Part shown: positions 15,359 through 25,398 of the stretch, piece by piece
Layout of the letters: every line of letters starts with the position of its first letter
Position numbering within the stretch: position 1 is the first letter of the stretch
Assembly (NCBI RefSeq): GCF_042651465.1
Contig: NZ_JBHSCZ010000002.1
Coordinates: 868,001-932,000 of the forward strand
Length of the DNA stretch: 64,000 nt
Direction of reading: 5' to 3'
Source: Ferruginibacter yonginensis
Lineage (GTDB): Bacteria; Bacteroidota; Bacteroidia; Chitinophagales; Chitinophagaceae
The notes under the pieces: generated by a model
What the model was told of the DNA's origin: nothing
Database searches by the model: none
What the model saw: only the letters and a program-made list of their open reading frames with translations
Position numbers and translations under genes: made by a program

Positions 15359-16312
15359 ATGGCAGTTACACATAATGAAGCAACCCAAAATAATACGCCT
15401 GTGGCAAATGCGGCCTATCACATTCCCGTGATGCTACATGAGGCGGTTGCTGCATTAAATATACAACCGAGTGGTGTGTATGTTGATTGCACTTTTGGTG
15501 GCGGCGGACACAGCATGGCTATTTTACAACAACTCAACAGCAGCGGTAGGTTAATTGTTTTTGATCAAGATGAAGCAGCTAAAAAAAATATACCAGCAGG
15601 CGAAAACCGAATTGTATTTGTGCCGCAAAATTTTAGATACCTAAAACGTTTTTTACGATTGCACAAAGCTGATAAGGTAGATGGTATTTTGGCTGATTTG
15701 GGTGTATCGAGTCATCAATTTGATACTGCTGAAAGAGGTTTCTCTACAAGGTTTGATGCTGATTTAGATATGAGGATGGATAGTAGGCAAACCATAACAG
15801 CTGCCTCCATTTTAAACACATTTACAGAGCAACAGTTACATAAAATGTTTGAAAAGTATGGCGAAGTAACCAATGCAAAAACCTTAGCTAAAACCATTGT
15901 TGAACAACGTATTATTAAACCATTTACGACCACCAATGCTTTTAAACAAGCTATTAGTGCTATTGTTAAAGGCAACCCAAACAAGTATTGGGCACAAGTG
16001 TTTCAAGCATTGCGTATTCAAGTAAATGATGAAATGTTGGTGTTAGAAGAAATGTTGGAACAAACCAAAGATGTGTTGGCATCTAACGGACGTTTAGCTG
16101 TCATTACTTTTCATTCGCTAGAAGATAGAATGGTGAAAAATTTTATGAAAACAGGTTATGTTCATGAGCAAGATGATGATGATGTTTTTGGTCGTAAAGC
16201 TGAAAATGTATTTACTGTAATTACAAAAAAGCCAATGATACCATCAGCAACAGAGCAAAAACTAAATAGCAGAAGCAGGAGTGCAAAATTGCGTATTGCA
16301 CAAAAAAAATAG
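15359..16312 (+). CDS. rsmH: 16S rRNA (cytosine-1402 N4) methyltransferase RsmH
   Basis: 317 residues. It contains YHIPVMLHEAV at the start, the SAM-binding YVDCTFGGGGHS, DQDEAA, DGILADLGVSSHQFD, ERGFS.RFDADLDMRMD and the late VITFHSLEDRMVKNFM, all family signatures. It methylates N4 of C1402 in 16S rRNA using S-adenosylmethionine. The C-terminus is normal (SRSRSAKLRIAQKK). The next gene starts 1 bp after its stop. An extra ~18 residues precede the conserved HIPV, slightly longer than the E. coli protein. Confidence 0.95.
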   Translation: MAVTHNEATQNNTPVANAAYHIPVMLHEAVAALNIQPSGVYVDCTFGGGGHSMAILQQLNSSGRLIVFDQDEAAKKNIPAGENRIVFVPQNFRYLKRFLRLHKADKVDGILADLGVSSHQFDTAERGFSTRFDADLDMRMDSRQTITAASILNTFTEQQLHKMFEKYGEVTNAKTLAKTIVEQRIIKPFTTTNAFKQAISAIVKGNPNKYWAQVFQALRIQVNDEMLVLEEMLEQTKDVLASNGRLAVITFHSLEDRMVKNFMKTGYVHEQDDDDVFGRKAENVFTVITKKPMIPSATEQKLNSRSRSAKLRIAQKK

Positions 16313-16313
16313 T

Positions 16314-16670
16314 ATGGCAGAAAAAACACAAACGTCAACAAAATTGCCAAAGGCAGATTGGAAAAAAGTGTTTAGCTATAACCGTATAGTTAAAAACATT
16401 CCTTTCTTTCTTTTTTTAGCAGTGTTGGCTGTGTTATACATATACAACGGTCACCATGCCGATAAGTTGGTAAGAAAAATTGCTGTTACAGAAAAAAATA
16501 TTAAGGAGTTGGAGTATGAATACAAAACCATAAAAAGCGATTTAATATTTAGAAGTAAAGCATCAGAATTAGTAAAAGCAGTTGAACCATTGGGTTTAAA
16601 AGAGCCCAAAGTGCCGCCCATGTTGTTAGGCGATACTGCATATCAAAAAATTGACACAACAAAAAAGTAG
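16314..16670 (+). CDS. ftsL: FtsL-like divisome protein
   Basis: 118 residues from the ATG at 16314 (GTATG right after the rsmH stop). A start at 16281 would overlap rsmH and is not needed. A short Lys-rich cytoplasmic segment precedes one membrane helix (NIPFFLFLAVLAVLYIYNGH). A coiled-coil-like stretch follows (VRKIAVTEKNIKELEYEYKTIKSDLIF). Size, topology and position between rsmH and ftsI identify it as the FtsL equivalent, although sequence conservation in this family is weak. It should bind FtsB/FtsQ and FtsW/FtsI at the septum. Confidence 0.8.
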   Translation: MAEKTQTSTKLPKADWKKVFSYNRIVKNIPFFLFLAVLAVLYIYNGHHADKLVRKIAVTEKNIKELEYEYKTIKSDLIFRSKASELVKAVEPLGLKEPKVPPMLLGDTAYQKIDTTKK

Positions 16671-16681
16671 AAATATAAATA

Positions 16682-18805
16682 GTGGATATAAAAAAAGACA
16701 TATTATGGAGAGTGTACTTGTGCTTTTTGTGCATAGTAGTGCTTTGCGTTTTTGTGTTAGGTAGGGCCATTTATATTCAAAGAGCAGAAGGTAAATTTTG
16801 GATTGGTATGGGCGATAGCTTGCATTTAAAATACCAACCTATATTGGCTGAAAGAGGCTCTATTTATAGTGAAGATGGTAATATGCTCAGTACATCAATT
16901 CCTATTTTTGATGTGTTTGTTGATTTTGCAGCAGATGGTTTAAGAGAAAAACAAGGCAAACGTTTTAAAGATAATGTTGACTCGTTAAGTATTTGTTTGG
17001 CGAATTTATTTGCAGACAAAACATCATCAGAATACAAAAAATTGTTGCAACAAGCCTATAAAGAATCAGATCGATATTTTATTCTTAAAAAGAAAATGAC
17101 CTTCGATCAATATTTGCAATTACGCAATTTTCCTTTGGTGCGTTTAGGTCGTAACAAAAGTGGTTTTATCATCGAGTCAAAAGATAAACGAATAAACCCA
17201 TATGTTTTATTGGCCAACAGAACCATTGGTTTATCAAGGCAAGATGTTACTAAAAACGTTGGTTTAGAGTTAACGTACGATAGTTTGTTAAGAGGCACTA
17301 CAGGCCAACGTTTAATGCGTTATGCTGCAGGTACCTACATGCCTGTTGAGGGTGCAGAGCTTGATCCTGTTAATGGTAAAGATATTGTTACCACTTTAGA
17401 TACATACATTCAAGATGTTACTGAAAATGCCCTCATGAATATGATGGTGGGTAACAATTCTGTACATGGAACTGCCATAGTAATGGAAACTGCAACAGGT
17501 AAAATTAAAGCTATTGCTAACTTAGGTAAACAGCCTGATGGCACTTATTTAGAAGACCTGAATTATGGCATCGGTAAAAAAACTGAACCAGGCTCTGTTT
17601 TTAAATTAGCTACCCTAATGAGCTTAATGGAAGATAAGTATGTTGACTTAAATACGATTGTTAATTGCGAAGGCGGAATAAAATCTTTTTCGGGTTTACG
17701 CATCAAAGATTCTCACTTGGGTACATACGAAACCACCGTTAAAGAAGCTTTTGCAGCAAGTAGCAATGTGGCCTTTGCAAAATTAGCTAGCCAATATTAC
17801 GGTGCACAGCCACAAAAGTTTTTAGATCATTTACACAAAATGCGTTTAGATACTTTAACAGGTGTTGAAATTATTGCATCATCAGGTTTTCCATTAATAA
17901 AAAAACTTACATCAAAATCGTGGAGCGGTACCACTATACCATACATGGCCCATGGGTATGAAGAGTTGGTTACGCCATTAAATATGCTTACGCTATACAA
18001 TGCTGTGGCTAACAATGGTAAAATGATGCGGCCTTATTTAGTTAATGAAATTCGTGACTATGGTGTTACCATTCAAAAATTTGAGCCGCAGGTGTTAGAT
18101 GCACAAATTTGTAGCCCACAAACAGTTGCCATGTTAAAAGAAGCCATGTTAGAAGTAGTGGAAAGTGTGCATGGTACGGCTCATGCTATAAAAGATAGTG
18201 TATACAAAATTGCTGGCAAAACAGGTACAGCAGTTACAGCTTTAGATAATAAAGGTTATAACAAAGGAGCTAAAATTTATCAAGCTTCTTTTATTGGGTA
18301 TTTTCCTGCAGAAGCACCGAGGTATACTATTGCAGTGGTAATACAAAATAGTAGGGAGTCAAAGCTAGTGTATGGGGCAGCCGTATCAGGTGCGGTATTT
18401 AAACAAATTAGCGATAAGTTGTATACACGTTATTTAACTTCTCCCACGTTTAATGCTGCTATTTCAAAAGATACATTGGTAAACAACGCTATTGGTTTAA
18501 AAAATGATGTAAACACTATTTTTTCATATATGCGTATACCAATGGCAGATCAAGCAACCAATGGTACTTGGCGTAATGTACAGCTAGCGCAAAATACAGC
18601 AACATTATCAACTACAGCAATACCACAATCAAATACTAATATAATGCCAAGTGTTGTAGGTATGGGGTTGAAAGATGCGGTGTATGTATTAGAAAACAAA
18701 GGTTTAAAAATAGCTTTTCAAGGAAAAGGGAAAGTAATAAGTCAAGATGTATTGGCAGGTAGCAATTTTATTAAAGGTCAAAAAATAACACTGTTTTTAA
18801 ATTAA
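16682..18805 (+). CDS. ftsI: septal peptidoglycan transpeptidase FtsI (PBP3) with C-terminal PASTA domain
   Basis: 707 residues with a GTG start at 16682. One N-terminal membrane helix (residues ~9-28) is followed by the pedestal domain (AERGSIYSEDGNMLSTS) and the transpeptidase. The catalytic motifs are SVFK (Ser305), SSN (360-362) and KTGT (513-516). The last ~60 residues form a PASTA domain (VVGMGLKDAVYVLE, ending GQKITLFLN), common in Bacteroidota and Gram-positive class B PBPs but absent from E. coli FtsI. It crosslinks septal peptidoglycan in complex with FtsW. The stop codon overlaps murE (TAATG), so the two are translationally coupled. Confidence 0.95.
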   Translation: MDIKKDILWRVYLCFLCIVVLCVFVLGRAIYIQRAEGKFWIGMGDSLHLKYQPILAERGSIYSEDGNMLSTSIPIFDVFVDFAADGLREKQGKRFKDNVDSLSICLANLFADKTSSEYKKLLQQAYKESDRYFILKKKMTFDQYLQLRNFPLVRLGRNKSGFIIESKDKRINPYVLLANRTIGLSRQDVTKNVGLELTYDSLLRGTTGQRLMRYAAGTYMPVEGAELDPVNGKDIVTTLDTYIQDVTENALMNMMVGNNSVHGTAIVMETATGKIKAIANLGKQPDGTYLEDLNYGIGKKTEPGSVFKLATLMSLMEDKYVDLNTIVNCEGGIKSFSGLRIKDSHLGTYETTVKEAFAASSNVAFAKLASQYYGAQPQKFLDHLHKMRLDTLTGVEIIASSGFPLIKKLTSKSWSGTTIPYMAHGYEELVTPLNMLTLYNAVANNGKMMRPYLVNEIRDYGVTIQKFEPQVLDAQICSPQTVAMLKEAMLEVVESVHGTAHAIKDSVYKIAGKTGTAVTALDNKGYNKGAKIYQASFIGYFPAEAPRYTIAVVIQNSRESKLVYGAAVSGAVFKQISDKLYTRYLTSPTFNAAISKDTLVNNAIGLKNDVNTIFSYMRIPMADQATNGTWRNVQLAQNTATLSTTAIPQSNTNIMPSVVGMGLKDAVYVLENKGLKIAFQGKGKVISQDVLAGSNFIKGQKITLFLN

Positions 18806-20265
18806 TGTTGCAACAATTATTATATAAAGTTGGTATTAAAGCGGTACAGGGTAGTACTGATGTAGCGGTAAATTCGTTACACATCGACTCCCGTTCAGTA
18901 ATGTCTAACAGTTGTTTCATTGCAATAAAAGGTGTTGTGGTTGATGGACATGATTTTATTGAAACGGCTATAAAAAATGGAGCTATTGCTATAATTGTAG
19001 AACAATTACCAACAATGTTACATGATGGTATAACTTATGTAACTGTTGATAATACAGGTGTTGCAGCAGGTATAATGGCACATCATTTTTATAATGAACC
19101 ATCGGCACAATTTAAATTAGTAGGTGTTACAGGTACAAACGGTAAAACTACAGTTGCTACAATGCTGTATAATTTATTTACCAAACTTGGCTATGTATGT
19201 GGCTTAGTAAGTACGGTTGAAAATAGAATTGCTGGTAAAGTTTTTACTGCAACACATACTACGCCAGATGCTATCAGTCTTAATAAATTGTTGCACCAAA
19301 TGGCAACTGCTCATTGTGAATATGTATTTATGGAAAGTAGCAGTCATGCCATTCATCAACAACGCATTGCAGGTTTACAGTTTACAGGTGCTTTGTTTAC
19401 AAACATTACACATGATCATTTAGATTATCATAAAACTTTCGATGAGTACATCCGAGTAAAAAAATCTTGGTTTGATGGTTTGCCTGCAACTGCTTTTGCC
19501 ATCAGTAATGCTGATGATAAACGTGGTACTGTAATGTTACAAAATACAGCTGCCAAAAAATATTATTACAGTTTAAAAACCCTAGCTGATTTTAAAGGAA
19601 AAATTTTAGATAATAGTCTTGCAGGGCTACACATGTTGGTAAATGATGTTGATGTTCATTTTAAATTAATAGGTGGTTTTAATGCGTATAATTTATTAGC
19701 AGTATATGGTGCTGGTATTTGTTTGGGAATTGCTAAAGATGAACTTTTAATAGCACTCAGTAGTATTGAAGGAGCCGAAGGTAGGTTTGAATACAGTGTG
19801 AGTAAAACAGAAAGTATAATAGGTATTGTTGATTATGCACATACGCCAGATGCGCTGTTGAATGTGTTGGCCACCATCAAAAATTTAAAACGTGGGCACG
19901 AAAAAGTAATAACGGTAGTGGGCTGTGGTGGTAATAGAGATAAAGCCAAACGCCCTATTATGGCACAGGTTGCTTGTGAGTACAGCGATAAAGTAATTCT
20001 TACATCAGATAACCCACGTACTGAAAACCCTGCTGATATTTTGAAAGATATGGAAGCTGGTGTTAATGTAGTGGCTCGTAGAAAAACAATTTCAATAGCA
20101 GATAGATATGAAGCGATTAAAACGGCCATCAGCTTTGCAACTGCTGATGATATTGTATTGATTGCAGGAAAAGGACACGAAAAGTACCAAGAAATAAATG
20201 GTGTTAAACACGACTTTGATGATAAACAAGTACTGCTTGATTTGTTTGATTTGCTAGAAAAATAA
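18805..20265 (+). CDS. murE: UDP-MurNAc-L-Ala-D-Glu:meso-DAP ligase MurE
   Basis: 486 residues. The Mur-ligase P-loop is GVTGTNGKTTVATML, preceded by the N-terminal UDP-binding domain with HIDSRSV and FIAIKG. The C-terminal domain contains TSDNPRTENP. The DNPR motif (~residue 402) is the signature of ligases that add meso-diaminopimelate rather than lysine, so this organism should make mDAP-type peptidoglycan. GKGHEKYQ near the end is also conserved. It overlaps the ftsI stop by one base and precedes mraY by 40 bp. murF is absent from the cluster. Confidence 0.95.
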   Translation: MLQQLLYKVGIKAVQGSTDVAVNSLHIDSRSVMSNSCFIAIKGVVVDGHDFIETAIKNGAIAIIVEQLPTMLHDGITYVTVDNTGVAAGIMAHHFYNEPSAQFKLVGVTGTNGKTTVATMLYNLFTKLGYVCGLVSTVENRIAGKVFTATHTTPDAISLNKLLHQMATAHCEYVFMESSSHAIHQQRIAGLQFTGALFTNITHDHLDYHKTFDEYIRVKKSWFDGLPATAFAISNADDKRGTVMLQNTAAKKYYYSLKTLADFKGKILDNSLAGLHMLVNDVDVHFKLIGGFNAYNLLAVYGAGICLGIAKDELLIALSSIEGAEGRFEYSVSKTESIIGIVDYAHTPDALLNVLATIKNLKRGHEKVITVVGCGGNRDKAKRPIMAQVACEYSDKVILTSDNPRTENPADILKDMEAGVNVVARRKTISIADRYEAIKTAISFATADDIVLIAGKGHEKYQEINGVKHDFDDKQVLLDLFDLLEK

Positions 20266-20305
20266 CCAACAAAAAACGAATTAAAATAACAACAAAATTT
20301 AAACA

Positions 20306-21610
20306 ATGCTTTATCACTTATTCGATTGGCTCACAAATCACTGGACAGGAAATAGTTTCCCGGGGAGTGGACTATTTCAGTTCATTAGTGTTCGTGTAAT
20401 CATTGCATTGATATTGTCATTGGTTATTACTACCGTTTATGGTAAAAAGCTAATTCAAATTTTATTAAACAAACAAGTAGGTGAAACCGTTCGTGATTTG
20501 GGGCTTGCAGGCGAACAACAAAAAAAAGGTACACCAACAATGGGTGGTATCATCATCATTTTAGCCATTATTATTCCTACGATCTTATTAGCTAATCTCG
20601 ATAAAGTTTACATACGCCTTATGTTGCTATGTACGGTTTGGTTGGGTGCTATTGGTTTTATTGATGATTATTTAAAAATAAAAAGTAAACGTCTTGCAAA
20701 ACAAAAAGGCGTTGATTATAAAAAAAGTGATAGTGATGGTTTAGCAGGTAGGTTTAAAATTTTTGGTCAGGTTGGTATTGGTATTATCATTGGCGTAACG
20801 CTTTATTTTAGCCCAAGTGTGACTGTAAAAAGAGAAGTTGTAAATACTGATGCTACAGCCTATCTACAAAGAGGCGAAAAAAAGTTGAATGAAGATACTT
20901 TGATGATAGATGGTAAACAACATCGCTTTGTATCAGTAAAAACCCCCATTACAACTATACCGTTTGTAAAAAATCATGAGTTTAACTACGCCAAGCTATT
21001 GCCGAAGAGTTTAGAAGATTATACGTATATCGTTTACATCGGCATTGTAATATTTATTGTTACAGCAGTATCTAACGCTGCTAATATAACCGATGGTTTA
21101 GATGGTTTGGCAACAGGTATTAGTGCCATTATTGGAATTTGCTTAGGCATTTTTGCTTATGTAAGTGGCAATGTAAAATTTGCAGAGTATCTCAACATTA
21201 TGTACATACCAAATTTGGGTGAGCTCTCTATTTTTATTGCAGCTTTTGTAGGGGCATGCGTTGGGTTTTTATGGTATAACTCATATCCAGCGCAGGTTTT
21301 CATGGGTGATACCGGTAGTTTAGCTTTGGGCGGCATCATTGCTGCACTAGCTATTATAGTTCGTAAAGAATTATTGATACCTATTTTTTGTTTGGCATTT
21401 TTTGTTGAATTGTGCAGCGTAATGATACAGGTAAGTTATTTCAAATACACAAAAAAGAAATATGGAGAAGGGCGAAGGGTTTTCTTAATGAGCCCCTTAC
21501 ATCATCATTACCAAAAGTTAGGTTATCATGAAAGTAAAATTGCAGTAAGGTTTTGGATATTAACCATACTATGTGTGGCGGTTGCCATCATAACATTAAA
21601 ATTAAGATAA
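20306..21610 (+). CDS. mraY: phospho-MurNAc-pentapeptide translocase MraY
   Basis: 434 residues, polytopic membrane enzyme making lipid I from UDP-MurNAc-pentapeptide and undecaprenyl phosphate. Conserved parts include KKGTPTMGG, FIDDYLKI with the Asp pair, NAANITDGLDGLA, YPAQVFMGDTGSLALGG and LMSPLHHHYQ. It is about 70 residues longer than E. coli MraY. The extra length lies mainly at ~170-235 (hydrophilic, between VTLYFSPSV and SLEDYTYIVY). Similar insertions are typical of Bacteroidota MraY. It lies 7 bp before murD. Confidence 0.95.
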   Translation: MLYHLFDWLTNHWTGNSFPGSGLFQFISVRVIIALILSLVITTVYGKKLIQILLNKQVGETVRDLGLAGEQQKKGTPTMGGIIIILAIIIPTILLANLDKVYIRLMLLCTVWLGAIGFIDDYLKIKSKRLAKQKGVDYKKSDSDGLAGRFKIFGQVGIGIIIGVTLYFSPSVTVKREVVNTDATAYLQRGEKKLNEDTLMIDGKQHRFVSVKTPITTIPFVKNHEFNYAKLLPKSLEDYTYIVYIGIVIFIVTAVSNAANITDGLDGLATGISAIIGICLGIFAYVSGNVKFAEYLNIMYIPNLGELSIFIAAFVGACVGFLWYNSYPAQVFMGDTGSLALGGIIAALAIIVRKELLIPIFCLAFFVELCSVMIQVSYFKYTKKKYGEGRRVFLMSPLHHHYQKLGYHESKIAVRFWILTILCVAVAIITLKLR

Positions 21611-21617
21611 ACGAATT

Positions 21618-22961
21618 GTGTTGGAAAAGTTAATGGTCATATTAGGTGCTGGCGAAAGTGGTATTGGCACGGCTATACTTGCTAAGCAACAAGGGTTTGA
21701 AGTTTTTGTAAGTGATGGAGGTGCTATTAAACCTAATTACAAAAATGATTTGGTACAACATCAAATTGATTTTGAAGAAGGTTCACACAACGAAGCAAAA
21801 GTGCTTTCTGCAAATATTGTGATGAAGAGTCCTGGCATACCTGATAAAAACGCCTTGGTACAAAAAATTCGACAACAAGGCATTGAGGTAGTGAGTGAAA
21901 TTGAATTTGCATTTCGTTATAAAGGAGATAGTAAAATTATTGCAATTACTGGTAGTAACGGCAAAACCACTACTACCGCATTAACCTATCATATTTGTAA
22001 AACTGGTGGGGCTGATTGTGCATTAGTGGGTAATATCGGCTATTCATTTGCTCGTCAAGTGGCTGAAGCGCCGAAAGCATTGTATGTAATTGAAGTAAGT
22101 TCTTTTCAGTTAGATGATATTTCAACATTTAAACCTGATGTTGCAGTAATAACCAATATCACAGAAGATCATTTAGATAGGTATGAATACAATATAAATA
22201 ATTATATAAAAAGCAAATTCAACATAGTAGCAAATCAAACAGCAGATGATGTGTTCATTTATAATATTGATGACCCTACTATCCAACATAACTTAACAAA
22301 ATTTAACATTAGATCAATTAAAGCACCTATTACCATGAGCAAAGAATTACCAGAAGGGGCATACCTCACAAACGCACAAATGCATTTGAAATGGAAAGGA
22401 GAAGATATGCAAATGAGCGTTGAAGATTTTGCAATTAAAGGAAAACACAATCAATATAACAGCATGGCAGCTAGCATGGCAGGTACAGCCGTAGGTATAC
22501 GTAAAGAAAAAATTAGAGAAGCCTTGCAAACTTTTGAAAGTTTAGAGCATCGCATGGAGTCTGTGGCTGTAATTAAAGGTGTTGAGTTTGTTAATGATAG
22601 TAAAGCCACTAACGTTAACAGTACTTGGTATGCTTTAGAAACCATGCAAAAACCAGTGATTTTAATTTTAGGAGGAGTAGATAAAGGAAACGACTACACT
22701 GCACTCAAAGAATTGGTACAAGAAAAAGTAAAAGCCATTGTTTGTATGGGATTAGATAATAGAAAAATTCATGAAACTTTTGGTGATATCGTTTCACTAA
22801 TGGTTAATACAGAAAATGCAAAAGATGCAGTACAAGCTGCTTTTCATTTTGCTGAAAAAGGTGACGTTGTTTTATTGAGCCCTGCTTGTGCAAGTTTTGA
22901 TTTATTTAAAAATTATGAAGATAGAGGTCAACAATTTAAACAAGCTGTAAAAGATTTATAA
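21618..22961 (+). CDS. murD: UDP-MurNAc-L-alanine:D-glutamate ligase MurD
   Basis: 447 residues as drawn from the GTG at 21618; TTG at 21621 or ATG at 21633 are possible alternatives close to the first beta strand (VILGAGESGIG). The central ATPase domain has ITGSNGKTTTTAL. The next blocks are EVSSFQLD and NITEDHLDRY, and the C-terminal domain has VNDSKATNVNSTWYAL and LLSPACASFDLF. All are MurD signatures. It adds D-glutamate to UDP-MurNAc-L-Ala in the cytoplasm. Spacing to ftsW is 12 bp. Confidence 0.95.
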   Translation: MLEKLMVILGAGESGIGTAILAKQQGFEVFVSDGGAIKPNYKNDLVQHQIDFEEGSHNEAKVLSANIVMKSPGIPDKNALVQKIRQQGIEVVSEIEFAFRYKGDSKIIAITGSNGKTTTTALTYHICKTGGADCALVGNIGYSFARQVAEAPKALYVIEVSSFQLDDISTFKPDVAVITNITEDHLDRYEYNINNYIKSKFNIVANQTADDVFIYNIDDPTIQHNLTKFNIRSIKAPITMSKELPEGAYLTNAQMHLKWKGEDMQMSVEDFAIKGKHNQYNSMAASMAGTAVGIRKEKIREALQTFESLEHRMESVAVIKGVEFVNDSKATNVNSTWYALETMQKPVILILGGVDKGNDYTALKELVQEKVKAIVCMGLDNRKIHETFGDIVSLMVNTENAKDAVQAAFHFAEKGDVVLLSPACASFDLFKNYEDRGQQFKQAVKDL

Positions 22962-22973
22962 GTAAAATCATTC

Positions 22974-24272
22974 ATGTTAGATAACATCAACATAAAAGAA
23001 TATTTTAAGCCAGACTTAGCAAATATGGGTGGCAACTTGGTCAACAAAACCAAGGGCGATCGTGTTATTTGGGCGATCGTTATTATATTAACGTTAGCTA
23101 GTTTATTGTTGGTGTATAGCAGTACAGGCTCATTGGCTTACCGTATGAGTAAAAGTACCGAAAGCTATTTGTTTAAGCAGTTTGCTTTTATAATGTTGGG
23201 CTTATTGGTTATTTATTTTGCTCATCGTATTAATTATACGTTGTATTCAAGGTTGGCACTCATTTTATTTTTGATATCAATACCATTGTTGTTATATACT
23301 TTATTTTTTGGTGTACAATTAAATGCAGGTAGTCGTTGGATAAAACTTCCGGTTATTAACATGACATTTCAAACATCAGATTTAGCAAAGCTGGCTTTGT
23401 TCATGTACATGAGTAGGCAATTAAGTAAAAAGCAACAAGTAATTAAAGATTTTAAAAAAGGTTTTTTACCAGTTGTAATACCCGTTGTAATTATTTGTGG
23501 GCTCATTGCACCTGCTAATTTATCAACAGCTATACTTATTGCAGGCACCAGTTTTATGCTCATGTTTATTGGTAGGGTTAGTACCAAGCATATTTTATTA
23601 ACGATGGCTTTAGCAATGATACCTGTATTGTTTTTAATATCTATTGCAGTATCCACTTACGATTCAAAAACAGGGGAGTCCAAAAAACTACCAGCAATTC
23701 TATCTGCAGGTCGTATACCTACATGGATCGGTCGTATACAAACATTTGTATACAGTAAAAAAGAAGATGATAATGAAAAGTTATACCAAATTAACCAAGC
23801 CAAAATTGCTATTGCAAAAGGTGGTTGGTTAGGTAAAGGCCCTGGTAACAGTGAGCAACGAAACTTTTTACCACATAGTTATAGCGATTTTATTTATGCA
23901 ATCATCATTGAAGAGTACGGCATATTTGGCGCCGCCATTATGTGCTTTATTTATTTATTGTTTTTGTATAGGTGTATTCGTATTTATAGAAAATGCCCTT
24001 ATGCATTTGGTGCATTTTTAGCATTAGCACTCAGTTTTACATTGGTAATACAAGCGGTTGCCAACATGGGTGTAAACGTAAATTTATTTCCAAATACAGG
24101 GGTAACCTTGCCTTTGGTAAGTATGGGTGGTAGTAGTTTTTTATTCACTTGTTTATCAATCGGTATTATATTAAGTGTAGCTCGTAATGTAGAACAACAA
24201 GAAGGTAAACTAGCAGAACAAAAAGTTGCTGCTTCAAACGAAACAATAACTGATAATACAGCAGCAGCATAA
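22974..24272 (+). CDS. ftsW: SEDS septal peptidoglycan glycosyltransferase FtsW
   Basis: 432 residues with about ten hydrophobic segments. SEDS-family marks include LLLVYSSTGSLAYR, GSRWIKLP, FQTSDLAKLALFMYMSRQL, the GPGNSEQRNFLPHSYSDFIYAIIIEEYG block and NMGVNVNLFPNTGVTLPLVSMGGSS (motif P.TG..LP..S.GGS). It polymerises lipid II at the septum together with FtsI. The N-terminus carries ~30 soluble residues and the C-terminus a short Ala/Glu-rich tail. Its stop codon overlaps the murG start (TAATG). Confidence 0.95.
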   Translation: MLDNINIKEYFKPDLANMGGNLVNKTKGDRVIWAIVIILTLASLLLVYSSTGSLAYRMSKSTESYLFKQFAFIMLGLLVIYFAHRINYTLYSRLALILFLISIPLLLYTLFFGVQLNAGSRWIKLPVINMTFQTSDLAKLALFMYMSRQLSKKQQVIKDFKKGFLPVVIPVVIICGLIAPANLSTAILIAGTSFMLMFIGRVSTKHILLTMALAMIPVLFLISIAVSTYDSKTGESKKLPAILSAGRIPTWIGRIQTFVYSKKEDDNEKLYQINQAKIAIAKGGWLGKGPGNSEQRNFLPHSYSDFIYAIIIEEYGIFGAAIMCFIYLLFLYRCIRIYRKCPYAFGAFLALALSFTLVIQAVANMGVNVNLFPNTGVTLPLVSMGGSSFLFTCLSIGIILSVARNVEQQEGKLAEQKVAASNETITDNTAAA

Positions 24273-25393
24273 TGAGTAGCCAACCAACATATCAACATCA
24301 TCACCAACGCCAACGCATTATTGTAGCTGGTGGTGGTACTGGCGGACATATTTTTCCGGCTATTGCCATTGCCAATGCCATAAAAAAAATACATCCTGAT
24401 ACGGAGTTTTTATTTGTTGGGGCTAAAGGTAAAATGGAAATGGAAAAAATTCCGCAAGCAGGTTTTAATATTGAAGGACTTGATATTGCTGGTTTTAACA
24501 GAAGTTCATTATTAAAAAATATTAGTTTGCCTTACAAGCTTGTTAAAAGTTTTTTTCAGGTAGGTGCTATTTTTAAAAAGTTTAAACCAACAGCTGTAAT
24601 TGGTGTAGGTGGCTATTCTAGTTTTCCTGTTTTGCGTTATGCTCAAAGTAAAAACATACCAACTTTTTTACATGAGAGTAATTCATTTGCAGGTAAAAGC
24701 AACATCATGCTCGGTAAAAAAGCAACTAAAATTTTTACTGCTACCGATGGTATGCAACAATTTTTTCCTAATGATAAAATTGTAATTACGGGTAACCCTG
24801 TTCGTCAAACCATTAGTAATAGTGTTGTTCAAAAAAATGAGGCAGTTCAATTTTTTAATTTAAGTGTTAATAAAAAAACCATTTTAGTTGTAGGTGGTAG
24901 TTTGGGTGCTAAATCTATTAACGAATGTATTGCACAAAATATTGCATTGTTTCAACAACAGCAATGGCAACTCATATGGCAAACTGGCAAGCCGTTTTAT
25001 CAACAAGCAAAAGAAGTTGTAAAAGGTTTTGATAATATTTATATGAGTGACTTTATTGCCCAAATGGAATATGCGTATGCTGCCGCAGATGTAGTGGTGA
25101 GTAGAAGTGGAGCAATGGCAGTAGCTGAATTATGCTTAGTGAAAAAGCCTGTTGTTTTTGTACCATATCCATTTGCCGCAGAAGATCATCAAACAGCTAA
25201 CGCAATGGCATTGGTGAATAAAAAAGCAGCTTTATTAGTGAACGATAAAGATGTAATGGCACTATTAATGAATACGCTAACAGCATTGGTAAATAATGAA
25301 CAACATCAACAACAATTGATAGCTAATATATCAACATTAGCCATTAACAATGCAGATGAAATTATTGCTAATCAAATATTAGCAGCTATATAA
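24272..25393 (+). CDS. murG: MurNAc-pentapeptide-lipid I GlcNAc transferase MurG
   Basis: 373 residues. The GT28 signature is intact: VAGGGTGGHIFPAIAIANA, then FVGAKGKMEMEKIP, GVGGYSSFPVL, HESNSFAGKSN, VVGGSLGAKSIN, and in the second domain VVSRSGAMAVAELCLVKKPVVFVPYPFAAEDHQT. A His/Gln-rich leader of ~14 residues precedes the first strand and looks unstructured. MurG transfers GlcNAc from UDP-GlcNAc to lipid I on the inner face of the membrane. Coupled to ftsW by one-base overlap; murC follows after 5 bp. Confidence 0.95.
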   Translation: MSSQPTYQHHHQRQRIIVAGGGTGGHIFPAIAIANAIKKIHPDTEFLFVGAKGKMEMEKIPQAGFNIEGLDIAGFNRSSLLKNISLPYKLVKSFFQVGAIFKKFKPTAVIGVGGYSSFPVLRYAQSKNIPTFLHESNSFAGKSNIMLGKKATKIFTATDGMQQFFPNDKIVITGNPVRQTISNSVVQKNEAVQFFNLSVNKKTILVVGGSLGAKSINECIAQNIALFQQQQWQLIWQTGKPFYQQAKEVVKGFDNIYMSDFIAQMEYAYAAADVVVSRSGAMAVAELCLVKKPVVFVPYPFAAEDHQTANAMALVNKKAALLVNDKDVMALLMNTLTALVNNEQHQQQLIANISTLAINNADEIIANQILAAI

Positions 25394-25398
25394 ATTGT

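Noticed and set aside
18805..20306. Loss of murF from the dcw cluster as an anomaly
   Set aside because: murF is commonly located elsewhere in Bacteroidota, so its absence between murE and mraY is ordinary.
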